Part shown: positions 15,969 to 23,861 of the stretch, piece by piece
Layout: each line of letters begins with the position of its first letter
Position numbering within the stretch: the first letter of the stretch is position 1
Assembly: GCA_964565665.1 (NCBI GenBank)
Contig: CAZMFZ010000035.1
Coordinates: 1 to 28,069 of the forward strand
Reading direction: 5' to 3'
Length of the DNA stretch: 28,069 nt
Source: CAZMFZ01 sp964565665
Lineage (GTDB): Bacteria; Bacteroidota; Bacteroidia; Cytophagales; UBA9547
The notes under the pieces: generated by a model
What the model was told of the DNA's origin: nothing
The model's database searches: none
What the model saw: only the letters and a program-made list of their open reading frames with translations
Program-made: the position numbers and the translations under genes

Positions 15969-16946
15969 ATGTATACAATTTTAAAAATGAAGAATTGCCT
16001 GCTATTGGTGTCTAGTTTTATATTCACTACTATTTTTTCTCAAAAGATTGACAATACGGTGTCTTTGCGCAATATCAATAGCAACGCCTATTTCCGCATT
16101 CATTACGAAAATGATTATTTCGCAGCGTATGATCAATATTATACCCAAGGCATTAACCTTGAATGGGTAAATCCGATACTCAAATCTAATCCTATAAACA
16201 TCGTTTTACTAAAATTACCCCAAAGCACATTGAAATATGGCTTGGCTTTTGAGCATAATGGCTACACACCTACCAGTATACGCTCAAATAGTATTTTATA
16301 CAACGATAGGCCTTTTGCAGCTGTAGCACTCTTAAAATCGTTCTCAATAGCTACCGATACTATGCATAAATCAAGATTAAGTGCAGGTTTGAGCCTTGGT
16401 GTATTAGGGCAAGCTGCATTAGGTAAAGAAATGCAGGCAACTATTCATGGTTGGATAGGTGATAAGCAGCCATTGGGTTGGCAGTATCAAATTCAAAACG
16501 ATTTGGTGGTAAATTATGAGCTAAACCATGAAAAGCTGTTGCTAAAATACCGCAATTTCTTCAGCCTTAATACTAATTTGCAACTCAAAGCCGGTACCAT
16601 TTCAGATAAAGTACAAGCTGGATTTACATTTACCTTAGGCAAATTCAATTCACCATTAGTTTCAACAATCCATAGAAACAATGGCTTGCAATGGTATTTT
16701 TACAGCCAACCGCTTGTAAATTTGGTGGGTTACGATGCCACTATGCAAGGCGGATTATTCAATAGAAATCTCCCATACACAAAGGGAGCTAATGAAGTAG
16801 AAAGATGGGTAGTGCAAAATAATTTTGGAGCCGTATTTACCTATAAAAAGCTTTACTTGGAATACCATCAAACCATTATCAGCCGAGAATTCAGCGAAGG
16901 TACATTTCATCGCTGGGGTGGCGTGAAGATTGGGTTTTATTGGTAA
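15969..16946 (+). CDS. LpxR-like outer-membrane lipid A deacylase
   Basis: A 325-residue beta-barrel protein of the LpxR family (DUF2219), which removes the 3'-acyloxyacyl chain from lipid A in the outer membrane. The motif E47-N48-D49-Y-F with Y-Y-T59-Q-G-I matches the N-D and T-x-G active-site strands. I-H160-G-W then Q-P-L-G-W-Q-Y-Q-I-Q-N-D matches the histidine segment and the following family signature. The last residues Y-W end in an aromatic, typical of outer-membrane barrels. The first methionine (15969) and M7 (15987) are both possible; M7 gives a cleaner signal peptide ending near F-S-Q. The upstream glycosyltransferase gene fits a surface-modification role. The activity is inferred from family. 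Confidence 0.8.
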   Translation: MYTILKMKNCLLLVSSFIFTTIFSQKIDNTVSLRNINSNAYFRIHYENDYFAAYDQYYTQGINLEWVNPILKSNPINIVLLKLPQSTLKYGLAFEHNGYTPTSIRSNSILYNDRPFAAVALLKSFSIATDTMHKSRLSAGLSLGVLGQAALGKEMQATIHGWIGDKQPLGWQYQIQNDLVVNYELNHEKLLLKYRNFFSLNTNLQLKAGTISDKVQAGFTFTLGKFNSPLVSTIHRNNGLQWYFYSQPLVNLVGYDATMQGGLFNRNLPYTKGANEVERWVVQNNFGAVFTYKKLYLEYHQTIISREFSEGTFHRWGGVKIGFYW

Positions 16947-17011
16947 GGCAGCCATTGTAAACGAGCATTACCACACTAGCTAAGTAGCAAAAATGGATGT
17001 TAGCTTGATAA

Positions 17012-17431
17012 TTAAGAAGTAACACCCTCCAATTCGGCATCGTGTAGCCATTTTTCGGCTTGGGCATGGTTTGAAAATACCTTCACCGGCATGTTAAAGG
17101 TATTAACTACGAGCAGCACCATTGAAATATAATGTCTTTTAAATGGATTGTCGCTCGTAACAATAGCCGATCTTTTCAAACCTGCCGCCTTGGCCTCAGG
17201 CACTACTTGGTTTTCAAACCACTTTCTATTTTCAATTGATATAATGCCCTGATGGGTAATGTCGGACAAAAAATTATCGATTGGATGTGTTTCAGCGTGT
17301 TTTAGCAAGGTTTTGAAAGGCATTTTGTATTCTAATGTGTCGGGCGTGCCATTCCACACTATTTTGGCGAGCTTCATTTCCGCATTGTAATACAGTTTAG
17401 CGTATTTAAATTCAGCTATTACTTGTTCCAT
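17012..17431 (-). CDS. STAS/SpoIIAA-like single-domain protein
   Basis: A 139-residue cytoplasmic protein with the alternating strand-helix pattern of SpoIIAA/STAS-like domains common in Bacteroidota. Strands L-A-K-I-V-W-N-G (about 21-28), N-F-L-S-D-I-T (53-59) and K-R-S-A-I-V-T (85-91) alternate with helices. A late strand M-P-V-K-V-F-S leads to a final helix N-H-A-Q-A-E-K-W-L. Such proteins may bind small molecules or regulate partners, but no specific role can be assigned. It starts with ATG and is divergent from the DUF5618 gene, with a 200-base spacer holding an inverted repeat. Confidence 0.6.
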   Translation of the reverse strand: MEQVIAEFKYAKLYYNAEMKLAKIVWNGTPDTLEYKMPFKTLLKHAETHPIDNFLSDITHQGIISIENRKWFENQVVPEAKAAGLKRSAIVTSDNPFKRHYISMVLLVVNTFNMPVKVFSNHAQAEKWLHDAELEGVTS

Positions 17432-17480
17432 AAGGGTATATTGGTTTGCAAAATAAAAGTAGGATTAATAACTGTAAATT

Positions 17481-17520
17481 CACAACTCATGCGTTGAATT
17501 TTTTAAAAAAATGGGTTGTG
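17481..17520. repeat. Inverted repeat in a divergent intergenic region
   Basis: CACAACTCAT (17481-17490) pairs with ATGGGTTGTG (17511-17520), one G-T wobble in ten pairs, around a 20-base AT-rich centre. It lies between the starts of the STAS-like (minus) and DUF5618 (plus) genes. There is no T-tract, so it is not a terminator; an operator or a structured leader is possible. Confidence 0.5.
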
Positions 17521-17560
17521 TCAATTGATTTAGCCTCAAGTTTTTTTGGCTGAATTACCG

Positions 17561-17568
17561 TATATTTG
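17561..17568 (+). promoter_or_regulatory. -7 box for the DUF5618 gene
   Basis: TATATTTG is a full match to TAnnTTTG. No TTG occurs at the ideal 19-base spacing; the nearest TTTG (17545-17548) is only 12 bases upstream. The leader would be about 60 bases. Confidence 0.4.
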
Positions 17569-17637
17569 CTAGCCTTTTTTTAGAGAAATAAAAATGATCT
17601 GAAAGGGTGCTAATCTGATTACAAATATTTATTATTT

Positions 17638-18009
17638 ATGAATATTCAGGAAATTACAAACCGCTATATTGATAACGCCACAGCTATTTTATGGGAAAAA
17701 GCTAGCAAAGAAGATGGGTTTTATCAAGATAAAAAATATGTGCAAATGGCAGGCAATACCCTTTGGAATGGCGTTTTGGAAGCTTTGAATTATCGCTTTG
17801 CGCAAATAAAAAAAGGAAAAGGCCCGCCAGATATTGACAAATTCATAGAAGCGGTGGCTAAGGAGAACAGGAAAATGTTGTCACATTTGACTAGTGGATA
17901 TAATTATATGCACTTGTTGATGGGGTATGATGGTGATTTGGATTTTCAAACCTCTAGAAATGCCATTGAAAAGGCAAAAACAATCATCAAATGGGCAGTA
18001 GGGGAATAA
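17638..18009 (+). CDS. DUF5618 family protein
   Basis: A 123-residue all-helical protein of the DUF5618 family, found mainly in Bacteroidota. Recognisable segments are Y-V-Q-M-A-G-N-T-L-W-N-G-V-L-E-A-L (about 35-51), K-G-K-G-P-P-D-I-D-K-F (about 59-69), K-M-L-S-H-L-T-S-G-Y-N-Y-M-H-L-L-M-G-Y-D-G (about 80-100) and a final helix ending I-I-K-W-A. The layout of helices resembles HEPN-like bundles, but no R-x4-6-H nuclease motif is visible. No nucleotidyltransferase partner is adjacent. Function unknown. The rRNA methyltransferase gene follows after 58 bases on the same strand. Confidence 0.8.
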   Translation: MNIQEITNRYIDNATAILWEKASKEDGFYQDKKYVQMAGNTLWNGVLEALNYRFAQIKKGKGPPDIDKFIEAVAKENRKMLSHLTSGYNYMHLLMGYDGDLDFQTSRNAIEKAKTIIKWAVGE

Positions 18010-18067
18010 TTCAGTTTTTATACTATCCATATCAGCCATTTGCCTGCTGCTGTGGCAGTATTAGAAA

Positions 18068-19267
18068 ATGGCAACTATATATTACGCATTGGAAAAATTA
18101 ATTTTAAAATCAGGTAGGGAAAAATCATCGCTCAATCGCCACCCTTGGGTGTTTTCGGGTGGTGTAAAGCAATTTCCCAAATCAAAAAACGGCTCTGTAA
18201 TTGAAGTAGTAGATAATAAGGAGCAAACATTGGGTTTCGGATTCTATGCTCCCAATAGCCAAATTGTTTGTCGCTTATTTGAATTTGAAATAGCCCTACA
18301 AGACTTTCTTTCGGTGGATTATTGGCTTGTAAAGTTTCAGAACGCGATCAAGTTAAGGCAAAGCCTTGTAATTTCCCATCTTACCGATTGCTACCGCTTA
18401 ATTCATGCCGAAGGCGATTTTATGCCCGGTATAATTGTAGATGTGTATGGCAATACAGCCGTAATGCAGATTCTTATTAAAGGCACAGAGCTAATTGAAC
18501 CGCAATTAGTCACCTGTCTGCATCAGTTGGGATTTAAATACATTTTTAGGAAGATAAAAATCAGCACCCACGAACTTGAAGATATTGAGCAAGCCAGCGG
18601 ATGGCTGGGCGAGGCACCTACCAAAGAATTAATAGTAAATGAAAACGGATTGAAGTTTAAGGTAGATGTAGAAAAGGGCCAAAAGACAGGTTTCTTCATA
18701 GATCAACGTAACAATAGGCAAATACTTAGGGAATTAGCTAAAGGCAAATCTGTACTCAATACTTTTTGCTACACGGGTGGCTTTTCTGTGTATGCTCTAG
18801 CTGGTGGGGCTTCTGAGGTGCATTCGGTAGATATTTCTAAAGATGCTGTAAAGATGTGTGATGAAAATGTGGCACTTAACTTCACCATCCCCCAAGCCCA
18901 CACATCTGTTGCTGATGATTGCTTTCAATACCTTCGAAAAACCGATAAACAATACGATATAGTAGTACTCGACCCGCCTGCATTTGCCAAAAATGCCAAA
19001 TCTGTACCCAATGCTACACGCGGCTACAAAGATTTGAATATGCTTGGACTCAAAAAAGTAAAACCTGGCGGCTTGGTAATGACATATTCCTGCTCTGGCA
19101 ATATAGATAAACTTTTGTTTCAAAAAATTGTGTTTGGTGCTGCTGCCGATGTAAAACGCAATGTTCGCATTATTGGTCATTTAGAAGCTCCTGTTGATCA
19201 TCCGGTAAATATATTCCATCCGGAAAGCGAATACTTGAAAGGGCTGCTACTGTATGTAGAATCGTGA
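18068..19267 (+). CDS. rlmI: RlmI-type class I SAM-dependent rRNA methyltransferase
   Basis: A 399-residue methyltransferase of the RlmI family, which makes 5-methylcytosine in 23S rRNA (C1962 in E. coli). A PUA domain spans about 10-85 (H-P-W-V-F-S-G-G-V). The central region contains G-D-F-M-P-G-I-I-V-D (about 117-126). The catalytic domain has G-F-F-I-D-Q-R-N-N-R (about 213-222), motif I N-T-F-C-Y-T-G-G-F-S-V-Y-A-L (about 236-249), D-P-P-A-F-A-K (motif IV) and T-Y-S-C-S (motif VI, with the likely catalytic cysteine). Length and order match E. coli RlmI (396). The exact base methylated is inferred from family. Confidence 0.85.
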   Translation: MATIYYALEKLILKSGREKSSLNRHPWVFSGGVKQFPKSKNGSVIEVVDNKEQTLGFGFYAPNSQIVCRLFEFEIALQDFLSVDYWLVKFQNAIKLRQSLVISHLTDCYRLIHAEGDFMPGIIVDVYGNTAVMQILIKGTELIEPQLVTCLHQLGFKYIFRKIKISTHELEDIEQASGWLGEAPTKELIVNENGLKFKVDVEKGQKTGFFIDQRNNRQILRELAKGKSVLNTFCYTGGFSVYALAGGASEVHSVDISKDAVKMCDENVALNFTIPQAHTSVADDCFQYLRKTDKQYDIVVLDPPAFAKNAKSVPNATRGYKDLNMLGLKKVKPGGLVMTYSCSGNIDKLLFQKIVFGAAADVKRNVRIIGHLEAPVDHPVNIFHPESEYLKGLLLYVES

Positions 19268-19375
19268 GTATTCATCAAAAAATAGAAAAGAGCGTTCATT
19301 GTAGTTACTTTGCAACGAAATTTCCATACCTTCTTTAAAGCTTATTGGGGGGAAAAGGTGTTTTTAAGTTAAATC

Positions 19376-20035
19376 ATGTCAATTGCCCAACATATTGCTG
19401 CTATTGAAGCCGAACTGGCTCCTTTCTACACCAAGCTAGTTGCTGTGACCAAAACACAGCCTGCGGAAGCTTTAGTAGAATTATATAACAGTGGGCATCG
19501 CAAATTTGGGGAAAATAGAGTGCAGGAGCTTACTGCCAAATACGAAGCTTTGCCCAAAGATATTGAATGGCATTTAATTGGGCATTTGCAAACCAATAAA
19601 GTTAAATATATTGCTCCCTTTGTGCACACCATACATTCGATTGACAGCCTAAAACTTTTGGAAGAGGTAAATAAACAAGCGGCTAAGCATCAGAGGGTTA
19701 TCAATTGTTTGTTGCAAATGTTTATAGCCAAAGAAGAAACCAAATTTGGGCTTGATAAAAGCGAAGCTATGGATATTATCCATTCAAGTGCAATTACAGA
19801 ATTTCAAAACATTAAACTTATAGGGCTAATGGGTATGGCCACAAATGTTGATAATCTTGCTATTGTAAGAGATGAATTTAAGCAATTAAAGTCGTTTTTC
19901 GATAGTGTGAAATCGATTGAGAAGCCCAATATAGCCTTTACGGAAATATCTATGGGAATGAGTGGCGATTATATGATAGCAGCCGAAGAGGGGAGTACGA
20001 TTGTGCGTGTGGGCAGTGCTATTTTTAAAAATTAG
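19376..20035 (+). CDS. YggS/PLPBP-type pyridoxal-phosphate homeostasis protein
   Basis: A 219-residue PLP-binding protein of the YggS/YbsF/PROSC family, which keeps free pyridoxal phosphate in balance. The PLP lysine is K26 in L-V-A-V-T-K-T-Q-P. G-E-N-R-V-Q-E-L (about 40-47), W-H-L-I-G-H-L-Q-T-N-K (about 61-71) and the phosphate-binding end S-M-G-M-S-G-D-Y-M-I-A with G-S-T-I-V-R-V-G-S-A-I-F are all present. A single TIM-barrel domain of standard length. ATG start, about 110 bases after rlmI; its end converges with the small minus-strand gene at 20039. Confidence 0.92.
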   Translation: MSIAQHIAAIEAELAPFYTKLVAVTKTQPAEALVELYNSGHRKFGENRVQELTAKYEALPKDIEWHLIGHLQTNKVKYIAPFVHTIHSIDSLKLLEEVNKQAAKHQRVINCLLQMFIAKEETKFGLDKSEAMDIIHSSAITEFQNIKLIGLMGMATNVDNLAIVRDEFKQLKSFFDSVKSIEKPNIAFTEISMGMSGDYMIAAEEGSTIVRVGSAIFKN

Positions 20036-20038
20036 CTA

Positions 20039-20158
20039 TCACAATCCAGTATTTTTAATTCTTTTATTCAAATACCAATCTGCCAATTTGTAAATAAGGA
20101 ATAAAGCCCCGCCTATCAAGCCTAAAACAATCGCTTTAGAAAATAAAAAGGTAACCAT
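20039..20158 (-). CDS. 39-residue membrane peptide next to the macro-like gene
   Basis: ATG (20156-20158) lies one base past the stop of the upstream gene (20160-20162, TGA) and the frame ends in TGA at 20039-20041. The product has one hydrophobic span (about 3-23, F-L-F-S-K-A-I-V-L-G-L-I-G-G-A-L-F-L-I-Y) followed by a basic, aromatic tail (K-L-A-D-W-Y-L-N-K-R-I-K-N). The tight spacing suggests translational coupling. I do not recognise a family. It might recruit the upstream protein to the membrane. Confidence 0.55.
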   Translation of the reverse strand: MVTFLFSKAIVLGLIGGALFLIYKLADWYLNKRIKNTGL

Positions 20159-20159
20159 A

Positions 20160-20714
20160 TCAATCGGGGTTTTCGTACGACTTGAATAAAGTACTCAGCT
20201 CGTAAAAGTATTTATCTGGCACATCAAAATATACCAATTTTAAGGTAGAATCTCTACGCGTAATCAAAGCTTCAATGATGCCTTTAAATTGATCGTAAAA
20301 TGGCATGTGGCCACGCATCATTGTAAACTGGGTTATTCTCAGGCTTTCAGCACCTAAAAATATACATTCTTCAATTACTTCATTGGTTAGCTTTTCGGCT
20401 TGTTCTTTGCCAAAAAAAGTATGGCGTTCTACAAATGGAGATAGTATCAAATGGTATTTGTTGGTACTCAATACGCCAATTTTTCTGGTTCTATCGCATT
20501 CTTCGCAAGCTTCAATTACAGCCTGTTTGTCGAGCTTGTAGAGTTGATTTACAATCGAAAACTCTACCGGCCGAGCGGCACAAGCTATCACATCAAAATT
20601 GTATTCTTCATCTTCGTTTACCGCATTCATTACGGCATCTTCTTCATCAAAGTCAATGCGTCCTGTGGCCAACACCACATTCAACTTCTGTATTTTAAAT
20701 TTGGCTTTTTGCAT
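20160..20714 (-). CDS. Conserved hypothetical protein, possibly a divergent macro domain
   Basis: A 184-residue soluble protein. Its order of elements resembles a macro (ADP-ribose-binding) domain. L-N-V-V-L-A-T-G-R-I-D with D-A-V-M-N-A-V-N (about 11-33) recalls the 'GDIT...DAIVNAAN' start. A-C-A-A-R-P and E-A-C-E-E-C follow. K-Y-H-L-I-L-S-P-F-V-E-R (about 86-97) recalls the strand before the first glycine loop, and A-E-K-L-T-N-E-V-I-E-E-C-I-F-L-G-A-E-S-L-R-I-T-Q-F the helix-strand after it. G-I-I-E-A-L-I then L-K-L-V-Y-F-D-V recalls the final helix and strand. The glycine-rich phosphate loops of active macrodomains are not clear, so ligand binding is doubtful. No database search was possible. 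Transcribed with the 39-residue membrane peptide. Confidence 0.6.
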   Translation of the reverse strand: MQKAKFKIQKLNVVLATGRIDFDEEDAVMNAVNEDEEYNFDVIACAARPVEFSIVNQLYKLDKQAVIEACEECDRTRKIGVLSTNKYHLILSPFVERHTFFGKEQAEKLTNEVIEECIFLGAESLRITQFTMMRGHMPFYDQFKGIIEALITRRDSTLKLVYFDVPDKYFYELSTLFKSYENPD

Positions 20715-20743
20715 ATCAATCAGCTTGTTAGACTTTATAAAAC

Positions 20744-20777
20744 AAAAAAGGGTGTGAAATTATTCACACCCTTTTTT
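20744..20777 (-). terminator. Perfect bidirectional terminator hairpin
   Basis: GGGTGTGAA (20750-20758) and TTCACACCC (20763-20771) form a perfect 9-pair stem with a 4-base loop, flanked by six A on the left and six T on the right. On the minus strand it directly follows the stop codon of the coiled-coil gene (20779), so it most likely ends that transcript. Confidence 0.9.
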
Positions 20778-20778
20778 G

Positions 20779-21690
20779 CTATTTTACTTTAAATGTGCCT
20801 TCACCTATTTTGTAGCCATCACAATAAACTTCTACTTTATAGAAACCTGGAATATATTTTAACCCGCTAAAAGTAGTGAATTCGATTTTTTGATTTGAAT
20901 TGTCGAATTCGAGCGATTGTTTTAAAGTAAAAGATAGTGGAGAACCATCTGCCAAATTAAAGTATCCACCACCATTGGCTGGGTCTGAAAATACATCACC
21001 ATCTGGAGTTTTCAATCTCACATAAAAATCTTTGGTTTCTTGTTTGGCTGCTTTATTATCGGCCAAAGTGGCTCTAATCTTTAGTCTATCAATTCTAGAA
21101 GCCTTGTATTCATCATCATCCGATTCTTTGCCATTTGATTTTAGGATGGTGATTTTTACGCCTTCCGCTTTCAGTACAGAGGCGAATTTCAATTTATTTT
21201 CCACGTCTTTAGCTTTGCTAGATGTAGATGCTATGGAATCTGTAAGCTTCGCTTTCTCTGAGGATAGATTGGTGACATCAGTTTTTAGCGAATCATTGGC
21301 TTGCTGCAAATCTGCTATTTCTTGGTCTCTTTTTATTATTTCTTCCTTCAGTTTGGTCACTAAGCCTTCAAGTTCTTTCTTCTTTTTCGAATCAAGTTTA
21401 TTAGATTTTTTCAAATCAGAAATGGCAGTATTTAATTCTAGAATCTGGTTGTTCAATTGATCGTTGTTCAGACCTAGCTTTTCACGTTCGGCTTTTACTC
21501 GTTCCAAATCGCCACTTATTGCCTCCAGCTCTCTTGTTTTATCTTCTACAGCTGTACTTTTGGTCTCTACAGTTTGGGTGAGAAGCGTGATAGATTCATT
21601 TTTAGATTTTAATTGTAAAAGTAAAAAAACAATAAGGGCAGTTTCTATAACTACTGCGAAAATGAGAATTTTTGAGAGGTTGTTTTTCAT
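20779..21690 (-). CDS. Membrane-anchored coiled-coil protein with C-terminal beta domain
   Basis: A 303-residue protein with an N-terminal membrane helix (about 7-27). A long coiled coil follows (about 30-165), rich in Glu, Lys, Leu and Asn with heptad repeats (for example L-N-N-Q-I-L-E-L-N-T-A-I-S-D-L). The globular C-terminal domain (about 170-303) is beta-rich, with a possible ligand-facing loop P-A-N-G-G-G-Y-F. The helix precedes the coil, so the coil and beta domain are most likely periplasmic. No known family is recognised. The layout is typical of envelope scaffold proteins. It has its own promoter and terminator, so it is a single-gene unit. Confidence 0.8.
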   Translation of the reverse strand: MKNNLSKILIFAVVIETALIVFLLLQLKSKNESITLLTQTVETKSTAVEDKTRELEAISGDLERVKAEREKLGLNNDQLNNQILELNTAISDLKKSNKLDSKKKKELEGLVTKLKEEIIKRDQEIADLQQANDSLKTDVTNLSSEKAKLTDSIASTSSKAKDVENKLKFASVLKAEGVKITILKSNGKESDDDEYKASRIDRLKIRATLADNKAAKQETKDFYVRLKTPDGDVFSDPANGGGYFNLADGSPLSFTLKQSLEFDNSNQKIEFTTFSGLKYIPGFYKVEVYCDGYKIGEGTFKVK

Positions 21691-21732
21691 TTTAATTGGG
21701 ATTTAATTTGGATAGTTCTGTTAGATTTGTGG

Positions 21733-21740
21733 CAAAACTA
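21733..21740 (-). promoter_or_regulatory. -7 box for the coiled-coil gene
   Basis: On the minus strand TAGTTTTG matches TAnnTTTG, about 42 bases before the ATG at 21690. The nearest upstream TTG (21756-21758) is only 15 bases away, shorter than ideal. Confidence 0.4.
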
Positions 21741-21778
21741 CGTGTTTTTATTCTACAATCGTATATCTTTTTTAAGAG

Positions 21779-22786
21779 ATGCCTCTACTGAGCTTTACCG
21801 ATGCGGGAATATTCTGTGAAATAGGAAATTTTTATATCGATCCGTGGAAAAAAGTGGAGTGTGCCATCATTACCCATGCTCATTCCGATCACTCACGTTG
21901 GGGAAACGCCCATTACATTGCCCATAATCTTTCTATTCCAATTATGAAACTGCGACTTGGGGCCGATATTTCTGTTTCGGGGCGAAATTACGGAGAAGCT
22001 TTCTATATCAATGGAGTAAAAATATCGCTTCATCCTGCGGGACATATACTAGGCTCTTCACAAATAAGAGTAGAGCATAAAGGTGAGATATGGGTAGCTT
22101 CAGGAGATTATAAAACTACATATGATGGTGTTTGTGAAGCTTTTGAACCGGTGAAGTGTCATAGCTTCATTACAGAATCTACCTTCGGGTTACCAATATT
22201 CAACTGGAAATCGCAAAATCAAGTATTTAACGACATAAATAAATGGTGGTTAAATAATAGTGAAAACGATGTTTGCACTGTCTTAGCAGGATATTCACTA
22301 GGAAAAGCCCAAAGAATACTCCAAAATCTCGATACCTCAATAGGCAAAATATATGTGCATGGGGCAATCGCAAATATTCAAGAAGCATATCATAATATAG
22401 GAGTAGATTTTAATGAAACCCTTGTAGTGAATGCTGCTGTACCTAAAGAAAACTATAGAAAGGCTATGATTTTGATGCCACCCTCTGCAATGGATAGCCC
22501 TTGGATGAAGAAATTCGAACCCTATTCTTTAGGTATCGCTTCCGGATGGATGACAATGAGAGGTGCTAGAAGAAGGCGTAATGCCGACCAAGGATTTGTG
22601 CTTTCTGATCATGCCGATTGGCACGAACTGAACGAGGCAATAGCAGCTACTGAGGCAGAACGCATATTTGTAACCCACGGATACACAGATGCTTATGTAA
22701 AGTTTTTAAAAGAGCAAGGCTTAGATGCCTACGTAGCTAAGACTGATTATTCTGGGGAATTGCTTGATTCGCAAGATGAGAATTAG
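21779..22786 (+). CDS. Ligase-associated DNA exonuclease (metallo-beta-lactamase/beta-CASP-like)
   Basis: A 335-residue metallo-beta-lactamase-fold nuclease of the ligase-associated exonuclease family (related to Artemis/SNM1 and CPSF nucleases). The metal-binding motif is T-H33-A-H35-S-D37-H38. P-A-G-H-I-L-G-S-S-Q-I-R (about 82-93) and A-S-G-D-Y-K-T (about 109-115) supply further metal ligands. E-S-T-F-G-L-P and a late S-D-H-A-D-W-H (about 280-286), then V-T-H-G-Y, complete the pattern. In other bacteria this gene clusters with an ATP-dependent DNA ligase and an Lhr-type helicase for DNA repair. Neither is beside it here: the neighbours are a divergent coiled-coil gene and a convergent murB. 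Confidence 0.88.
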   Translation: MPLLSFTDAGIFCEIGNFYIDPWKKVECAIITHAHSDHSRWGNAHYIAHNLSIPIMKLRLGADISVSGRNYGEAFYINGVKISLHPAGHILGSSQIRVEHKGEIWVASGDYKTTYDGVCEAFEPVKCHSFITESTFGLPIFNWKSQNQVFNDINKWWLNNSENDVCTVLAGYSLGKAQRILQNLDTSIGKIYVHGAIANIQEAYHNIGVDFNETLVVNAAVPKENYRKAMILMPPSAMDSPWMKKFEPYSLGIASGWMTMRGARRRRNADQGFVLSDHADWHELNEAIAATEAERIFVTHGYTDAYVKFLKEQGLDAYVAKTDYSGELLDSQDEN

Positions 22787-22812
22787 TTGTTTATTTTGGC
22801 TTATTTAACCTG

Positions 22813-23847
22813 TCAAACCACATTTACTTCAGGGGTGAGCTTTATGCCAAATTTCACATCTACTGATGCTATAATCTCTTGAGCTAAGTTCCAGATTTCC
22901 AAGCCGCTAGCACCACCGTAATTTACCAACACCAAAGCTTGGTCTTTATGCACGCCAGTATTGCCTACTCTTTTGCCTTTCCAACCGCATTGCTCTATTA
23001 GCCAACCTGCTGCAATTTTGGTGGTGTGCTCATCAATTGGGTAATTTGGAATAGTAGGATAAGCCTTTTGCAGTGCTAGTATTTTTGTAATTGCAATACT
23101 TGGATTTTTAAAAAAGCTGCCTGCATTGCCTATTTCAGCGGGGTTGGGCAATTTACTTTTTCTAATTTGAATTACAACATCGCTTATAGCCTTGATACTG
23201 AGTTCTTTAATTTCGTTCTGCTCAAGTTTTGCATTGATAGCTCCATAGGATACATTGAAGGTTGGAACCCTACTTAATTTGAAAGTGACAGAAGTGATTA
23301 TGAATTTGCCCTTGGCTTCATGCTTGAATATACTTTCTCTGTAGCCAAGCTTTAGGTCGTGTGCGTTAAATTTTTTTATTAGCCCATTATTCATTTCAAT
23401 AGCTTCTACACCTTCCAATACATCTTTTAATTCAACCCCATAAGCTCCTATGTTTTGAATAGGAGCAGCACCTACAGTACCTGGTATAAGCGATAAATTT
23501 TCAACACCGGCCAATCCGTTTTCAATACAAAACAGTACGAAATCGTGCCAATTTTCGCCCGCTCCTACATTTACCCATATTATATTTTCATCGTTATTGT
23601 CAATTCTAATGCCTTTTATGCCCACTTTAATTACTATACCTGCATAATCTTGTGTGAACAAAATATTGCTGCCACCGCCTAAGAATAATTTATTGGCGGA
23701 ATTGAGGTATTCATCTGTATTGAAAAGTTGAAATAGTTGGGCTTGGGAATCAATTTCACAGAAATAGTTGGCTTTTACATCAATGCCAAAGGTGTTGTAT
23801 GCCTTCAGCGATTGATTTTTAACGATATTTAGTTGAGGTGTAGACAC
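22813..23847 (-). CDS. murB: UDP-N-acetylenolpyruvoylglucosamine reductase
   Basis: MurB reduces UDP-GlcNAc-enolpyruvate to UDP-MurNAc using FAD and NADPH, in the cytoplasm, for peptidoglycan synthesis. FAD-binding segments are L-G-G-G-S-N-I-L-F (56-64) and L-I-P-G-T-V-G-A-A-P-I-Q-N-I-G-A-Y-G (120-137). Y-R170-E-S-I-F-K matches the type I (E. coli-like) active-site loop, S244 in G-N-A-G-S-F-F-K-N-P is the proton donor, and E341 in T-P-E-V-N-V-V the C-terminal acid. Length 344 equals the E. coli type. The start is GTG (23845-23847), since no ATG exists near it in frame. It follows the sirtuin gene by about 14 bases and is probably co-transcribed. Confidence 0.95.
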   Translation of the reverse strand: MSTPQLNIVKNQSLKAYNTFGIDVKANYFCEIDSQAQLFQLFNTDEYLNSANKLFLGGGSNILFTQDYAGIVIKVGIKGIRIDNNDENIIWVNVGAGENWHDFVLFCIENGLAGVENLSLIPGTVGAAPIQNIGAYGVELKDVLEGVEAIEMNNGLIKKFNAHDLKLGYRESIFKHEAKGKFIITSVTFKLSRVPTFNVSYGAINAKLEQNEIKELSIKAISDVVIQIRKSKLPNPAEIGNAGSFFKNPSIAITKILALQKAYPTIPNYPIDEHTTKIAAGWLIEQCGWKGKRVGNTGVHKDQALVLVNYGGASGLEIWNLAQEIIASVDVKFGIKLTPEVNVV

Positions 23848-23861
23848 TATGGAGCTAAAAA

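Noticed and set aside
16947..17011. Possible terminator between the convergent LpxR-like and STAS-like genes
   Set aside because: Only a 6-pair AGCTAA/TTAGCT match with a long loop and no T-tract.
17638..18009. DUF5618 protein as a HEPN-MNT type toxin
   Set aside because: No R-x4-6-H motif and no adjacent nucleotidyltransferase gene; the helical likeness alone is not enough.
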